Below the pieces are notes generated by a model, which did not search any database, was not told the origin of the DNA, and saw nothing but the letters and a program-made list of their open reading frames with translations. From the NCBI RefSeq assembly GCF_040364665.1, contig NZ_BAABWX010000010.1, positions 1 to 64,000 of the forward strand: a stretch of 64,000 nt of DNA, read 5' to 3'. This document shows, piece after piece, positions 18,799 through 27,080 of the stretch (positions are counted from its first letter, which is position 1; each line of letters opens with the position of its first letter). This stretch comes from Cognatishimia sp. WU-CL00825. Lineage in GTDB: Bacteria > Pseudomonadota > Alphaproteobacteria > Rhodobacterales > Rhodobacteraceae. The position numbers and the translations under genes were made by a program.

Positions 18799-20850
18799 AT
18801 GAGCGAACCAGAAAAAGCCCAGTTGAGTTCCAGTCAGCTGCGAGTACAAGCAAATGTCATTCGTGGGTTGGCGATTGATGCCGTGGAAGAGGCCGGGCAC
18901 GGCCATCCCGGTGCTGCCATGGGAATGGCCGACATCGCGGCCGTTCTTTATGCGAAACATCTGCGGTTTGACGGGGCCAATCCGGATTGGCACGATCGCG
19001 ACCGGGTCATTCTGTCAAACGGACATGCGTCTATTTTTCTCTACTCGCTGCTCTACCTGACAGGGGTGCCGGGAGTCGAACTCGATGATATAAAAGCCTT
19101 TCGCAAAGCCGGATCCAAGACGCCGGGGCACCCGGAAGTAGGACATACGCCTGGTGTGGAAGTCACAACCGGTCCGCTGGGACAGGGGCTTGGGATGTCG
19201 GTCGGAATGGCGCTGGCTGAACGTCGTTTGCGCGACGAGTTTGGCGCCGACGTCTGTTCGCACCGAACCTGGGTTTTTGCCGGGGATGGTTGCCTGATGG
19301 AAGGCGTAGGTCAGGAAGCGGCATCTCTGGCCGGGCATCTGAAGCTGGGGCATTTGAACGTACTTTACGACATGAACAGCATCACCATCGACGGCAGTAC
19401 TGATTTGTCCTTTTCCGAGGATACAGCGGCAAAATTCAAAGCACTCGGGTGGCATGTTGTGACGGCCTGTGGTCACACACATGATGAAATTGATGATGCC
19501 CTGGCTGCCGCTATCGTAGAAACGACGCGCCCCTCGATCATCTTGTTTCGGACAACCATTGGCTTTGGCGCGCCGACAAAATCCGGTACATCGGGCGTGC
19601 ATGGATCAAAGCTTGGGTCAGATGAGGCGGCTGCGGCAAAAGCGGCTTTGAATCTTCCTGCTGCGAAATTTGAAATACCGGATGATCATTTGGCGACCTG
19701 GCGCGCCTTTGGCACCAGAAATGATGCCGAACACAATGCGTGGCGCAACAGGTTGGCGCAATTGTCAAAGGATACAGCGGCGTCTTATGACCGACGGATG
19801 TCGGGGCAGTTGCCGGACGATCTGGGTCAGCTGGCCCAAGACACAAAGGCAGAATGGGCGCAATCAAAACCCAAAGTCGCCACGCGCAAAGCGAGCCAAA
19901 TGGCGCTGCAAGTCCTGACCACACATTTGCCCGAGATGATTGGCGGGTCAGCCGACCTTTCCGGATCGAACCTGACAAAAACGACCGCGATGTCGACCGT
20001 GTTCAGCGCAGAGGGATCAGGGCGTTACGTCAACTATGGCGTCAGAGAGTTTGCCATGGCCGCAGCAATGAATGGCATCGCCATGCACGGCGGATTTGTG
20101 CCCTATGGCGGCACGTTTCTGGTCTTTTCCGACTACATGCGCAACGCGATCCGTCTCTCTGCCTTGATGCAGGCGCGGGTCATTTACGTCATGACGCATG
20201 ACTCGATTGGATTGGGTGAAGATGGTCCAACGCACCAACCCGTTGAGCACCTTGCCAGTCTGCGTGCCATCCCCGGACTTCACGTGTTTCGGCCGGCAGA
20301 CACCATCGAAACGCTAGAGGCATATGAGACGGCGTTGACGCTGAATGCACCGTCGCTTTTCGCGTTGTCGCGTCAAGGCACGCCAGCATTGCGCACCGAA
20401 GCTACCGCAGAAAACATGGTTTCCAGGGGCGGTTATCTCATTCGCAAACCGAGCGGAAAACGCGACCTTACAATTCTGGCGACCGGCACAGAAGTCGCCA
20501 TCGCGCTGGATGCGGCAGAACAACTCGCCAGGGAATCCTTCGAGGTTGCGGTCGTATCGCTCGCCTGTTGGTCCTTGTTTGATGCGCAACCCAAAGCCTA
20601 TCGCGATGAAATCCTGGGCGACGCGCCAAGGCTGGCCGTCGAGGCCGCGAGTTCTTTCGGTTGGACACGTTATGTGGAAAGCGAAGATCACGTCATCAGC
20701 GTGGATCGCTTCGGTGCCTCGGCAAGCGCAGAAACCCTTTACGAAGAATTTGGTATCACGGCGCAGGCCATTTCGGAGAAATGCCTGCGCCTTCTGAACA
20801 ATCATCGCGCACAGAAATCTGTGCAGCGTCAAACGGGAGAGCTCGCATGA
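18799..20850 (+). CDS. tkt: Transketolase
   Basis: A 683-residue ThDP enzyme of full transketolase length. It transfers two-carbon units between ketose and aldose phosphates (xylulose 5-P with ribose 5-P or erythrose 4-P). Visible motifs are GHGHPG near the N-terminus, the ThDP motif from GDGCLMEG to YDMNSIT, SADLSGSN opening the pyrimidine domain, and EDGPTHQPVEH with the catalytic glutamate region GVREFAMA. ATG 18799 is preceded by CAGGGAAGA. The reading frame open further upstream overlaps SulP and lacks family sequence. It takes XylB product into central metabolism and overlaps the transaldolase gene by ATGA. Confidence 0.93.
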   Translation: MSEPEKAQLSSSQLRVQANVIRGLAIDAVEEAGHGHPGAAMGMADIAAVLYAKHLRFDGANPDWHDRDRVILSNGHASIFLYSLLYLTGVPGVELDDIKAFRKAGSKTPGHPEVGHTPGVEVTTGPLGQGLGMSVGMALAERRLRDEFGADVCSHRTWVFAGDGCLMEGVGQEAASLAGHLKLGHLNVLYDMNSITIDGSTDLSFSEDTAAKFKALGWHVVTACGHTHDEIDDALAAAIVETTRPSIILFRTTIGFGAPTKSGTSGVHGSKLGSDEAAAAKAALNLPAAKFEIPDDHLATWRAFGTRNDAEHNAWRNRLAQLSKDTAASYDRRMSGQLPDDLGQLAQDTKAEWAQSKPKVATRKASQMALQVLTTHLPEMIGGSADLSGSNLTKTTAMSTVFSAEGSGRYVNYGVREFAMAAAMNGIAMHGGFVPYGGTFLVFSDYMRNAIRLSALMQARVIYVMTHDSIGLGEDGPTHQPVEHLASLRAIPGLHVFRPADTIETLEAYETALTLNAPSLFALSRQGTPALRTEATAENMVSRGGYLIRKPSGKRDLTILATGTEVAIALDAAEQLARESFEVAVVSLACWSLFDAQPKAYRDEILGDAPRLAVEAASSFGWTRYVESEDHVISVDRFGASASAETLYEEFGITAQAISEKCLRLLNNHRAQKSVQRQTGELA

Positions 20851-21791
20851 AAAGCGCATTGGAACAACTGCAAGAAATGACGGTCATCGTGGCGGATACG
20901 GGTGACGCTTCGCTCGTGAAACAACACAAGCCACAGGATTGTACGACAAACCCGTCATTGGTGCTGGCGGCGTTGAGCGCAGATGACGCACAGGGCCTCA
21001 TTGCCTCCGAAGTCGCGACGGCCAAGAGCCGGGGAATGGATGTGGCGACCCTGTGCAGGACGTTGACCGTTGCCATTGGTGCAAATCTCACAACATTGGT
21101 TCCAGGCAGGGTTTCAACCGAGGTGGATGCACGGCTATCGTTTGATGTCGAAGGCTCCATTCGTCAAGCAAATGAGATCGTTGAAGACTATGCAAACCGC
21201 GGCGTCGGCAGCGACCGCATCCTGATAAAGCTGGCGTCGACGTGGGAAGGCATTCGCGCCGCAGAGCAGTTGCAGAAAGCCGGAATTGACTGCAATCTCA
21301 CGCTTCTTTTTGCCATGGAGCAGGCTAAGGCTTGCGCGGATGCAGGTGTTTTCCTGATCTCGCCCTTTGTCGGTCGGATCACCGATTGGTACAAAAAGAC
21401 AACCGGGGTTGAAGACTATCTGCCTGAGGAAGACCCGGGCGTTAAGTCTGTTCGGGGGATCCATGAGTATTACAAATCACACGGAATCAACACGATTGTC
21501 ATGGGGGCATCTTTTCGCAACATCGATCAGATCAAGTCTCTGGCAGGCTGTGATCGTCTGACCATTTCACCCAAATTGCTTGCGGAGCTTGGAAAAGACA
21601 CGAACCCGGTCCCGAGGATGTTGAACGAGCTGTCAGCTTCGACAGAAGGAAACAAGACGGTTTTGCGCGAATCTGACTTCCGCTGGGGCATGAACCAAAG
21701 CGCGATGGCGACCGAGAAACTGTCCGAGGGCATTCGCAATTTCAATGCTGATCATCAAAAGCTTCTTGGGTTGCTCGCACAAAAAATTTAG
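20847..21791 (+). CDS. tal: Transaldolase
   Basis: A 314-residue class I aldolase of the TalA/TalB size class. It transfers dihydroxyacetone between sugar phosphates. The Schiff-base lysine is Lys128 in ILIKLASTWEG. DCTTNPSLVL near residue 31, LLFAMEQA, and SPFVGRITDW are also conserved. Its ATG overlaps the transketolase stop (ATGA at 20847-20850), so the two are translationally coupled. Together they complete the non-oxidative pentose-phosphate branch for the pentuloses made by the island. Confidence 0.94.
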   Translation: MKSALEQLQEMTVIVADTGDASLVKQHKPQDCTTNPSLVLAALSADDAQGLIASEVATAKSRGMDVATLCRTLTVAIGANLTTLVPGRVSTEVDARLSFDVEGSIRQANEIVEDYANRGVGSDRILIKLASTWEGIRAAEQLQKAGIDCNLTLLFAMEQAKACADAGVFLISPFVGRITDWYKKTTGVEDYLPEEDPGVKSVRGIHEYYKSHGINTIVMGASFRNIDQIKSLAGCDRLTISPKLLAELGKDTNPVPRMLNELSASTEGNKTVLRESDFRWGMNQSAMATEKLSEGIRNFNADHQKLLGLLAQKI

Positions 21792-21866
21792 GCGACCAAA
21801 CGGTTTTCTAACCCAAACAACCGGCCTGATTACCGGCAACAAGGCTTAGACGGTGCGATCAGATGT

Positions 21867-21916
21867 GCTGTCGTCAGGGGGACCCGCCGGCGCGGGAAAA
21901 CCCCCTGGCTGACAGC
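21867..21916. other. Large imperfect hairpin downstream of tal
   Basis: Inverted arms GCTGTCGTCAGGGGG and CCCCCTGGCTGACAGC pair over about 13 positions. A small inner stem (CCCGC/GCGGG) sits in the loop. It lies in the 214-bp space between the convergent tal and rbtD genes. There is no T-run, so it is not a textbook intrinsic terminator, but it could act as an mRNA 3'-end structure. Confidence 0.5.
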
Positions 21917-21950
21917 GCCAAAACTCCGATGTCGATGTTCTGGGAGGCAG

Positions 21951-21978
21951 CTCTGGCGCCGGATGTCCGGTGCCAGAG
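21951..21978. terminator. Probable convergent terminator hairpin
   Basis: A 12-bp stem with one G-T pair (CTCTGGCGCCGG/CCGGTGCCAGAG) around an ATGT loop, just before the end of the minus-strand rbtD gene. The position between convergent operons suggests termination for both, though neither side has a good T-run. Confidence 0.5.
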
Positions 21979-22005
21979 GCCAACGCCCGGTCCGAAAATG
22001 ATTGA

Positions 22006-22746
22006 TCAGATGTCAAAATTCGTGGGCAAAACCACTATGTCGCGAATGGTGATGTTGCGTGGCCTCGACAGCATGAAGACTATTGCCTCTGCCACATCGG
22101 ACGATTCGATAAGACTACCGTTTTCGCGTGCCTTTTTCAGGTTTTCTTCCGGCCAGTCGGCCAGCAACGCCGACACCACCGGACCGGGGGAAACCTGACC
22201 GACCCTGATCCCCTTTTGGGACAATTGACGTCGCATGATCTGTACAAAACTGGTCATCGACCATTTGGACGCCGAATAGACTGGCTCCCACCCGATGGCA
22301 GCGTGCCCGGCGACAGAGCAAGTGGCAATGATATCGCCCGCACCACGTTCCGTCATATGCGGGATCACGTCATGCACATTCTTGATCACAGCATTGATAT
22401 TGAGGTTCAACATCCGGTCGATCGCAGTTGATGTTGCTTCAATCAAATCCCCGCCGATATAGCTTCCTGCGTTGCAGTGAAGGATGTCAATCTGGCCGGT
22501 CTTTCCCAGAATTTCAGGCACCATGGCAGCGCAGTTGTCGGGATCAAGCAGATCCGTCACTTGCGCCAACGCCCGTCCGCCCAGTCGGTCGGTTTCCTTT
22601 TTTAATGCGGCCTCATCACGATCTACCAGCACAACCATCGCGCCTTCCGCAATCAGCGCCTCGGCGGTTGCCAGGCCGATTCCCGAAGCCCCACCAGTGA
22701 TTACTGCGATCTTTTTAGAAAAATATCCGGCCATCCGATTCTCCAT
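22006..22746 (-). CDS. rbtD: Ribitol 2-dehydrogenase (SDR)
   Basis: A 246-residue SDR that closely resembles Klebsiella ribitol 2-dehydrogenase as I recall it. Shared stretches include NAGSYIGGDL, LNINA, WEPVYSASK, SPGPVVSALLADWP and the ending RDIVVLP. The cofactor motif is TGGASGIG and the active site YSASK. Expected reaction: ribitol to D-ribulose with NAD+. The ATG at 22746 has GGAGA seven bases upstream; ATG 22734 is also possible. It faces the tal end of the pentitol island, so it probably belongs to that pathway but has its own promoter. Confidence 0.82.
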   Translation of the reverse strand: MENRMAGYFSKKIAVITGGASGIGLATAEALIAEGAMVVLVDRDEAALKKETDRLGGRALAQVTDLLDPDNCAAMVPEILGKTGQIDILHCNAGSYIGGDLIEATSTAIDRMLNLNINAVIKNVHDVIPHMTERGAGDIIATCSVAGHAAIGWEPVYSASKWSMTSFVQIMRRQLSQKGIRVGQVSPGPVVSALLADWPEENLKKARENGSLIESSDVAEAIVFMLSRPRNITIRDIVVLPTNFDI

Positions 22747-22908
22747 AAAATGATCTCCGCGTCTTACCATTTAGCCTGACATTCCATGAAGCTCGCAATA
22801 ATCATGAAGGAGTGAATTATTTTCATGCCAAGAAATTCTACACGCGGTCGCATGGGGGACGGGAAACAAGAGACAGTGTGACGTGCCAAACGGCAGAAAG
22901 GTCAGCGG

Positions 22909-23802
22909 CTACGTTTCCCGTGCAATCATCGCATTGCCAATTGCGGTTGCCAACGCCCGGACACGCCGCGGCTGGGCACGACCGGGCGGGAACATCATCT
23001 GGAGCGGATTGGCCGGCGGTGCATAGCCTTCCAGGAGGGCGACAAGTCTTCCGGACTCAAGATCAGGAGCCACGTCGAGTTCCGATTTCAGAATGATGCC
23101 ACACCCTTCCAAGGCCCATTGCCGTACCAAAGAGCCGTCGTTGACCGTCTTGTTGCCGCGCACGGTCACGGTTTGCGGTTTTTTGTCGGTTCCAAAGCGC
23201 CAGACATTGTCCAGGGTCGTCCCGAACCGCATGATCAGGCAGTTGTGCTGGGCCAGATCGGCCGGCTTTTGCGGCGCGCCATGCGCATCGATGTAGCTAG
23301 GTGACGCGCAGACAATCCGTCGGAAATGGCCCAGATTTCGCAATCGCAACGTGCTATCGGTGATCGTGCCAAACCGCAACGCCAGATCAAACCCTTGCCC
23401 GACGATATCCACATAGCCGTCCGACAAAAGCAACTCGATTGAAATCGCGGGGTTTTCGGTCGTAAAGCGTGAGATGACCTCCGACACGATACAGCGGCCA
23501 ATGTCGATTGGTGCACTGACCTTGATTGGCCCCGAAAGGGTATCGGCCCCGTGGCGGATACGCGTTTCTAGATCTTCGATTTCTCCCAGCACCAGCTTCG
23601 CCCCGCTCAACAGTGTGCGCCCCTCATCGGTCAGGCTGAGTTTGCGCGTCGTTCGGTTGAACAGCACAACACCGTAATGCGCCTCGAGGGCGGCCAGTCG
23701 CTCCGAGACCGTGGTGGCGGACAGCCCGGCCTCGCGCCCGGCGGCGACAAGGCTGCCCTTCTCGGTGATGGTCAGGAACAAGCGGATGTTATCGATCAAC
23801 AT
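22909..23802 (-). CDS. LysR-family transcriptional regulator
   Basis: A LysR regulator of about 297 residues. The N-terminal helix-turn-helix (GSLVAAGREAGLSATTVSER) and LFNRTTRKLSLT wing are clear. The effector domain ends with FPPGRAQPRRVR, typical of the CrgA-like LysR group. ATG 23802 (MLIDNIRLF) fits the family start; 23826 is an alternative. It is divergent from the quinol-monooxygenase-like gene at 23907 and is likely its regulator. Responses to quinones or electrophiles are common for such pairs, but that is family-level inference. Confidence 0.85.
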   Translation of the reverse strand: MLIDNIRLFLTITEKGSLVAAGREAGLSATTVSERLAALEAHYGVVLFNRTTRKLSLTDEGRTLLSGAKLVLGEIEDLETRIRHGADTLSGPIKVSAPIDIGRCIVSEVISRFTTENPAISIELLLSDGYVDIVGQGFDLALRFGTITDSTLRLRNLGHFRRIVCASPSYIDAHGAPQKPADLAQHNCLIMRFGTTLDNVWRFGTDKKPQTVTVRGNKTVNDGSLVRQWALEGCGIILKSELDVAPDLESGRLVALLEGYAPPANPLQMMFPPGRAQPRRVRALATAIGNAMIARET

Positions 23803-23906
23803 TGAACGGAATTTCCGGATTATCATTTCGAGTGTTGTCTGTTTATCCGCAAATACCCGCGCTGTATATCTCCCTCATCAGAACAGACATTCAAAGGAAC
23901 AACCCA

Positions 23907-24197
23907 ATGTCCAAGCTTACAATCGTCGCCAATATTCACGCCAACGCCGACAAGATCGACCTGGTCAAAGCCGAGCTGCAGAAGCTGGTCCCGATCACTC
24001 GCGCCGAAGAGGGCTGCATCAACTACGATCTGCATCAGGATAACGAAAACCCTGCGCATTTCATGTTCTACGAAAACTGGGAAAGCCGTGAACTCTGGCA
24101 GACGCATATGAACGCGCCGCATCTGGCCGCTTACATGGCCGCCACCGATGGGGCTGTTGCGGAATTCATTCTCAACGAGATGTCCCATATCGACTGA
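23907..24197 (+). CDS. Antibiotic-biosynthesis-monooxygenase (ABM) domain protein
   Basis: A 96-residue single-domain ABM protein of the YgiN-like putative quinol-monooxygenase type. The family pattern is visible in EEGCINYDLHQD, FMFYENWES and WQTHMNAPHL. It would form a ferredoxin-like dimer in the cytoplasm, and some relatives oxidise quinols without a cofactor. It is the first gene of a plus-strand cassette opposite a LysR gene. ATG 23907 follows AAAGGAAC, an adequate ribosome site. Confidence 0.85.
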   Translation: MSKLTIVANIHANADKIDLVKAELQKLVPITRAEEGCINYDLHQDNENPAHFMFYENWESRELWQTHMNAPHLAAYMAATDGAVAEFILNEMSHID

Positions 24198-24226
24198 GCG
24201 ACGCCACGACAACCGGAGACCGCATC

Positions 24227-24388
24227 ATGAAAACGACCCACGCCACCACAGCAGAAATCCAACCAAAGAACTTAAAACGCCCGGACGCGCGGCTGTCGCC
24301 ACATGACATAGCGGGTATCCGGAACCGTGGGTCAGCGGCATCCGCCGTCGATCTGGCGGGGTGGTTACGACGCGTCTTTCGCAAGTAG
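24227..24388 (+). CDS. Small ORF, 53 residues, unknown
   Basis: A 53-codon frame from ATG 24227 to TAG 24386-24388, with CGGAGA eight bases upstream. The product is basic (start MKTTHATTAEIQPKN, end GWLRRVFRK) with no hydrophobic segment. It sits 29 bp after the ABM gene. I do not recognise it. The good ribosome site and operon position make it plausible, but it could be non-coding. Confidence 0.4.
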   Translation: MKTTHATTAEIQPKNLKRPDARLSPHDIAGIRNRGSAASAVDLAGWLRRVFRK

Positions 24389-24417
24389 CCGTTTTACCGA
24401 CTAACACAAAACCCTTT

Positions 24418-24461
24418 CCCGTGATTACCAAAAATCTGGCACCTGCGTGCCGGATCACGGG
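24418..24461 (+). other. Two-tier RNA hairpin upstream of the beta-propeller gene
   Basis: An outer stem CCCGTGAT/ATCACGGG encloses an inner stem GGCAC/GTGCC with a CTGC loop. It lies between the small ORF and the gene at 24523. It could be a processing or attenuation structure; no T-run follows. Confidence 0.4.
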
Positions 24462-24522
24462 GAGGTGTGCCTCACATATCCCCACTCCGAAGTCCCAATC
24501 GCTCCTCTGAAAGGCACCTCCC

Positions 24523-25620
24523 ATGACACCGACAAAACTGCTCACATCCGCAATTGCTTTGTCCTTCGCATTCGTCGCGCAAACATCTGCCGATACCACC
24601 GCTGACCTAATAACCTTTGCGGAAATCAGCGACACGCGCCCCGGCAACATCACCGTGACACCGGACAACCGCGTGATCATCACACAGCAGCCGCTGGATG
24701 GCCCCACTTTGCGCGTTGTCGAAGTTCTTGAAGACGGCACCAAGGTTCCGTTCCCGACGCAGGACTGGGCAGATGGCCCCGAAGCGGGCGACGTCGGTAT
24801 TGCTGGCACCATCGGGATCAAATCGGATGCAAACGGCATCGTGTGGATCCTCGACATGGGTAGCGCGGACAGCGCACCGAAACTGGTTGGTTGGGATACA
24901 CAGGCCGACGCGTTCCATAAGATCATTGAAATCCCGTCCGACGTCGTCACACCGATCTCTTTCCTTCAGGATTTCGCCCTCGATGAAGAGCGCGGCAAAA
25001 TTTACATCGCCGACATGACTTTCACGGCACCAGCGGCCGACCTGAAGCCTGCGTTTATTGTGATCGACCTTGAAACCGGCACTGCACGCCGCGTTCTGGA
25101 AGCATCCGGGACACTGATGCCATCTGACGAGGATGTAGTCATCGATGGCAATCTGGTTGGCTTCAAAGACGCCGATGGCAACGCGACCCCCTGGCACCTG
25201 TCGATGAACGCGATCACAATCGACCCGACGTTCGATAACGTTTACTTCGGTACGATGAATGGCCGCGACATCTGGCGCATCCCCGCTGCCGCTTTGGCAG
25301 ATGCGGCGCTGGACGATGCCGCGCTGGCGGGCCAGATAACCCGCTACGCCGAAAAAGGCCCGAACGACGGCTTTATCATCGACGGACAGGGCCGAGTGTT
25401 CTCCGGCGACGTCACCCGCAATGCCGTGACGGTGTCTACACCGGACAGCTTCGAAATCTTTGCGCAGGACGACAAGCTGCTGCGGTGGGCCGATGGCTTT
25501 TCCTTCGCACCGGATGGCACGATGTACATCGTCGCCAACCAGCTGCACACGCACCCCGCGTTGAACATGGGCGACGATGGCAGCAACCACAGCTATGTCA
25601 TCCTGACCGCGAAACCCTGA
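24523..25620 (+). CDS. Secreted major-royal-jelly/yellow-type beta-propeller protein
   Basis: A 365-residue protein with a signal peptide at about residues 1-23 (cleavage near TSADT). The rest resembles the SMP-30/major royal jelly protein family: GIKSDANGIVWILDMG, FLQDFALDEERGKIYIAD, PDEDVVIDG-like loops and WADGFSFAPDGTMYIVAN are typical blade motifs. Bacterial members are often annotated as L-dopachrome tautomerase-related and have no firm function. It is periplasmic. It is the third gene of the LysR-controlled cassette and is followed by a perfect hairpin. Confidence 0.75.
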   Translation: MTPTKLLTSAIALSFAFVAQTSADTTADLITFAEISDTRPGNITVTPDNRVIITQQPLDGPTLRVVEVLEDGTKVPFPTQDWADGPEAGDVGIAGTIGIKSDANGIVWILDMGSADSAPKLVGWDTQADAFHKIIEIPSDVVTPISFLQDFALDEERGKIYIADMTFTAPAADLKPAFIVIDLETGTARRVLEASGTLMPSDEDVVIDGNLVGFKDADGNATPWHLSMNAITIDPTFDNVYFGTMNGRDIWRIPAAALADAALDDAALAGQITRYAEKGPNDGFIIDGQGRVFSGDVTRNAVTVSTPDSFEIFAQDDKLLRWADGFSFAPDGTMYIVANQLHTHPALNMGDDGSNHSYVILTAKP

Positions 25621-25631
25621 TCCAACACCTT

Positions 25632-25655
25632 GCGGCACCGGACAAACGGTGCCGC
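25632..25655 (+). other. Perfect intercistronic hairpin
   Basis: A 9-bp perfect stem GCGGCACCG/CGGTGCCGC with a short loop, between the beta-propeller gene and the alcohol-dehydrogenase gene. It lacks a T-run, so partial attenuation or mRNA stabilisation is more likely than full termination. Confidence 0.5.
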
Positions 25656-25684
25656 TCCGATTATTCCAGTCTCGGAGAATGAAG

Positions 25685-26698
25685 ATGAAAGCCATCGGCT
25701 ATACCACCAACGGCGCCATTGATCGCGCCGACGCCCTGATCGACCTTGAGATCGAACAACCGACCGCAAAAGGCCACGACATCCTAGTCAAGGTTGCGGC
25801 GGTGTCGGTCAACCCCGTCGACACGAAGGTTCGCCAGAACCGCCCTGCAGAAGGCGACACGCCCGTGATCCTCGGCTGGGATGGCGTGGGTGAGGTTGTT
25901 GAAATTGGCGGCAAGGTCAGCCAGTTCAAAACCGGCGACCAGGTCTGGTTCGCGGGCGCGATCAACCGCTCCGGCACCAATGCCGAATATCACCTCGTCG
26001 ATGCCCGTATCGTCGGGCACGCGCCAAAGACAATCGAAACCTCTGCCGCCGCCGCGCTGCCGCTGACCACGCTCACCGCGCAGGAGATGATTTTTGACCG
26101 CCTGAAGGTTACCGATCCGGTGCCAGGTGCTGCGAATGCCATTGTGATCATTGGCGGCGCGGGAGGCGTTGGATCCATCGCGATCCAGCTTTTGCGCCAG
26201 CAGACGGACCTGACGATCATCGCGACAGCCTCGCGTGCCGAAACCCAGGACTGGGTCAAGGAACTGGGTGCGCACCACATAGTAGACCATTCCAAACCGC
26301 TGCCCGAACAGATTGCCGCGCTAAACATAGGCGCACCTGCCTTCGTGTTCTCGACCAACTATTCTGAAACCTATGTATCGCAGATCGCCGAATTCATCGC
26401 GCCGCAGGGCCGCTTTGGCCTGATTGACGACCCCAAGGGCTTTGACATCATGCCGTTCAAGGGCAAAGCCGTGTCGATCCACTGGGAGTTGATGTTTACC
26501 CGCTCGCTGTTCACTACCGACGACATCGCGCGTCAGGGTGAAATCCTCGATACCGTGGCTGGCCTGATCGACGCAGGCAAAGTGCGCTCTACCGCGACCG
26601 TGAGCTTCGGTACAATCAATGCCGAAAACCTGAAGCGCGCCCATGCACTGATCGAAAGTGGCAAGGCAAAGGGCAAGATCGTACTGGAAGGCTTCTGA
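25685..26698 (+). CDS. Zinc-type alcohol dehydrogenase family / quinone oxidoreductase
   Basis: A 337-residue medium-chain reductase of the ZADH1/quinone-oxidoreductase type. It lacks catalytic zinc ligands: the GHE motif is replaced by ILGWDGVGEV. The Rossmann motif is GGAGGVGSIA. VNPVDTKVR is the usual N-terminal substrate loop. It would be an NADPH-dependent cytoplasmic reductase of quinones or enones. ATG 25685 is chosen because GGAGA lies seven bases upstream; two upstream ATGs are too close to that site. It ends 7 bp before the broken VOC gene. Confidence 0.85.
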   Translation: MKAIGYTTNGAIDRADALIDLEIEQPTAKGHDILVKVAAVSVNPVDTKVRQNRPAEGDTPVILGWDGVGEVVEIGGKVSQFKTGDQVWFAGAINRSGTNAEYHLVDARIVGHAPKTIETSAAAALPLTTLTAQEMIFDRLKVTDPVPGAANAIVIIGGAGGVGSIAIQLLRQQTDLTIIATASRAETQDWVKELGAHHIVDHSKPLPEQIAALNIGAPAFVFSTNYSETYVSQIAEFIAPQGRFGLIDDPKGFDIMPFKGKAVSIHWELMFTRSLFTTDDIARQGEILDTVAGLIDAGKVRSTATVSFGTINAENLKRAHALIESGKAKGKIVLEGF

Positions 26699-26705
26699 GA
26701 TCCAG

Positions 26706-27080
26706 GTGCGCAGACTTGATCACGTCAACATCCAAACCACCCAGGTCGAAGCGTTGGTGGCCTGATACGGCGACATATTGGGCCTGCACACCGGCCCGCG
26801 CCCGAACTTTCCATTCCCGGGCGCCTGGCTTTATGCTGGCGACGCCGCTGTCATCCATCTGGTCGGGCATGGCGGTGATCCGGCGGACGGTTCCGAGGTG
26901 AAACTCAAACTCGAACATTTCGCCCTGACCGCGACAGGCAAAGCAGATTTTGAGGCAAAATTGAGTCACAGAGCCGTTTCTCATCAGCGCTTCGAACTGG
27001 ACGAGATCGGAGTTGTGCAGTTCCACCTCCGCAGTCCCGATGGCAATCACGTCTACATCGATTTCATTTCGCAAGAATGA
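26706..27080 (+). pseudogene. VOC/glyoxalase-family protein with internal TGA
   Basis: Translation from GTG 26706 gives VRRLDHVNIQTTQVEALVA, then TGA (26763-26765), then YGDILGLHTGPRPNFPFPG and an uninterrupted frame to 27080 ending HVYIDFISQE. The two halves together form a complete vicinal-oxygen-chelate domain (H6, central HLVGHGG, C-terminal FHLRSPDGNHVYIDF). Relatives usually read VAWYxDVLG here, so TGA replaces a TGG tryptophan codon by one base. This is a nonsense mutation of the last cassette gene. Internal restart at TTG 26778 would lose the first strand. Confidence 0.8.

Noticed and set aside
18211..18993. 260-residue minus-strand open frame across the SulP/transketolase junction
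   Set aside because: It spans the ends of two strongly supported plus-strand genes and has no family features.
24607..25695. 362-residue minus-strand open frame opposite the beta-propeller gene
   Set aside because: Antisense to a gene with signal peptide and family motifs; its translation has no recognisable domain and is a high-GC shadow.
26763..26765. TGA read as tryptophan (recoding)
   Set aside because: Many genes here end in TGA (for example 20848 and 40233), so TGA is a normal stop; a nonsense mutation is simpler.
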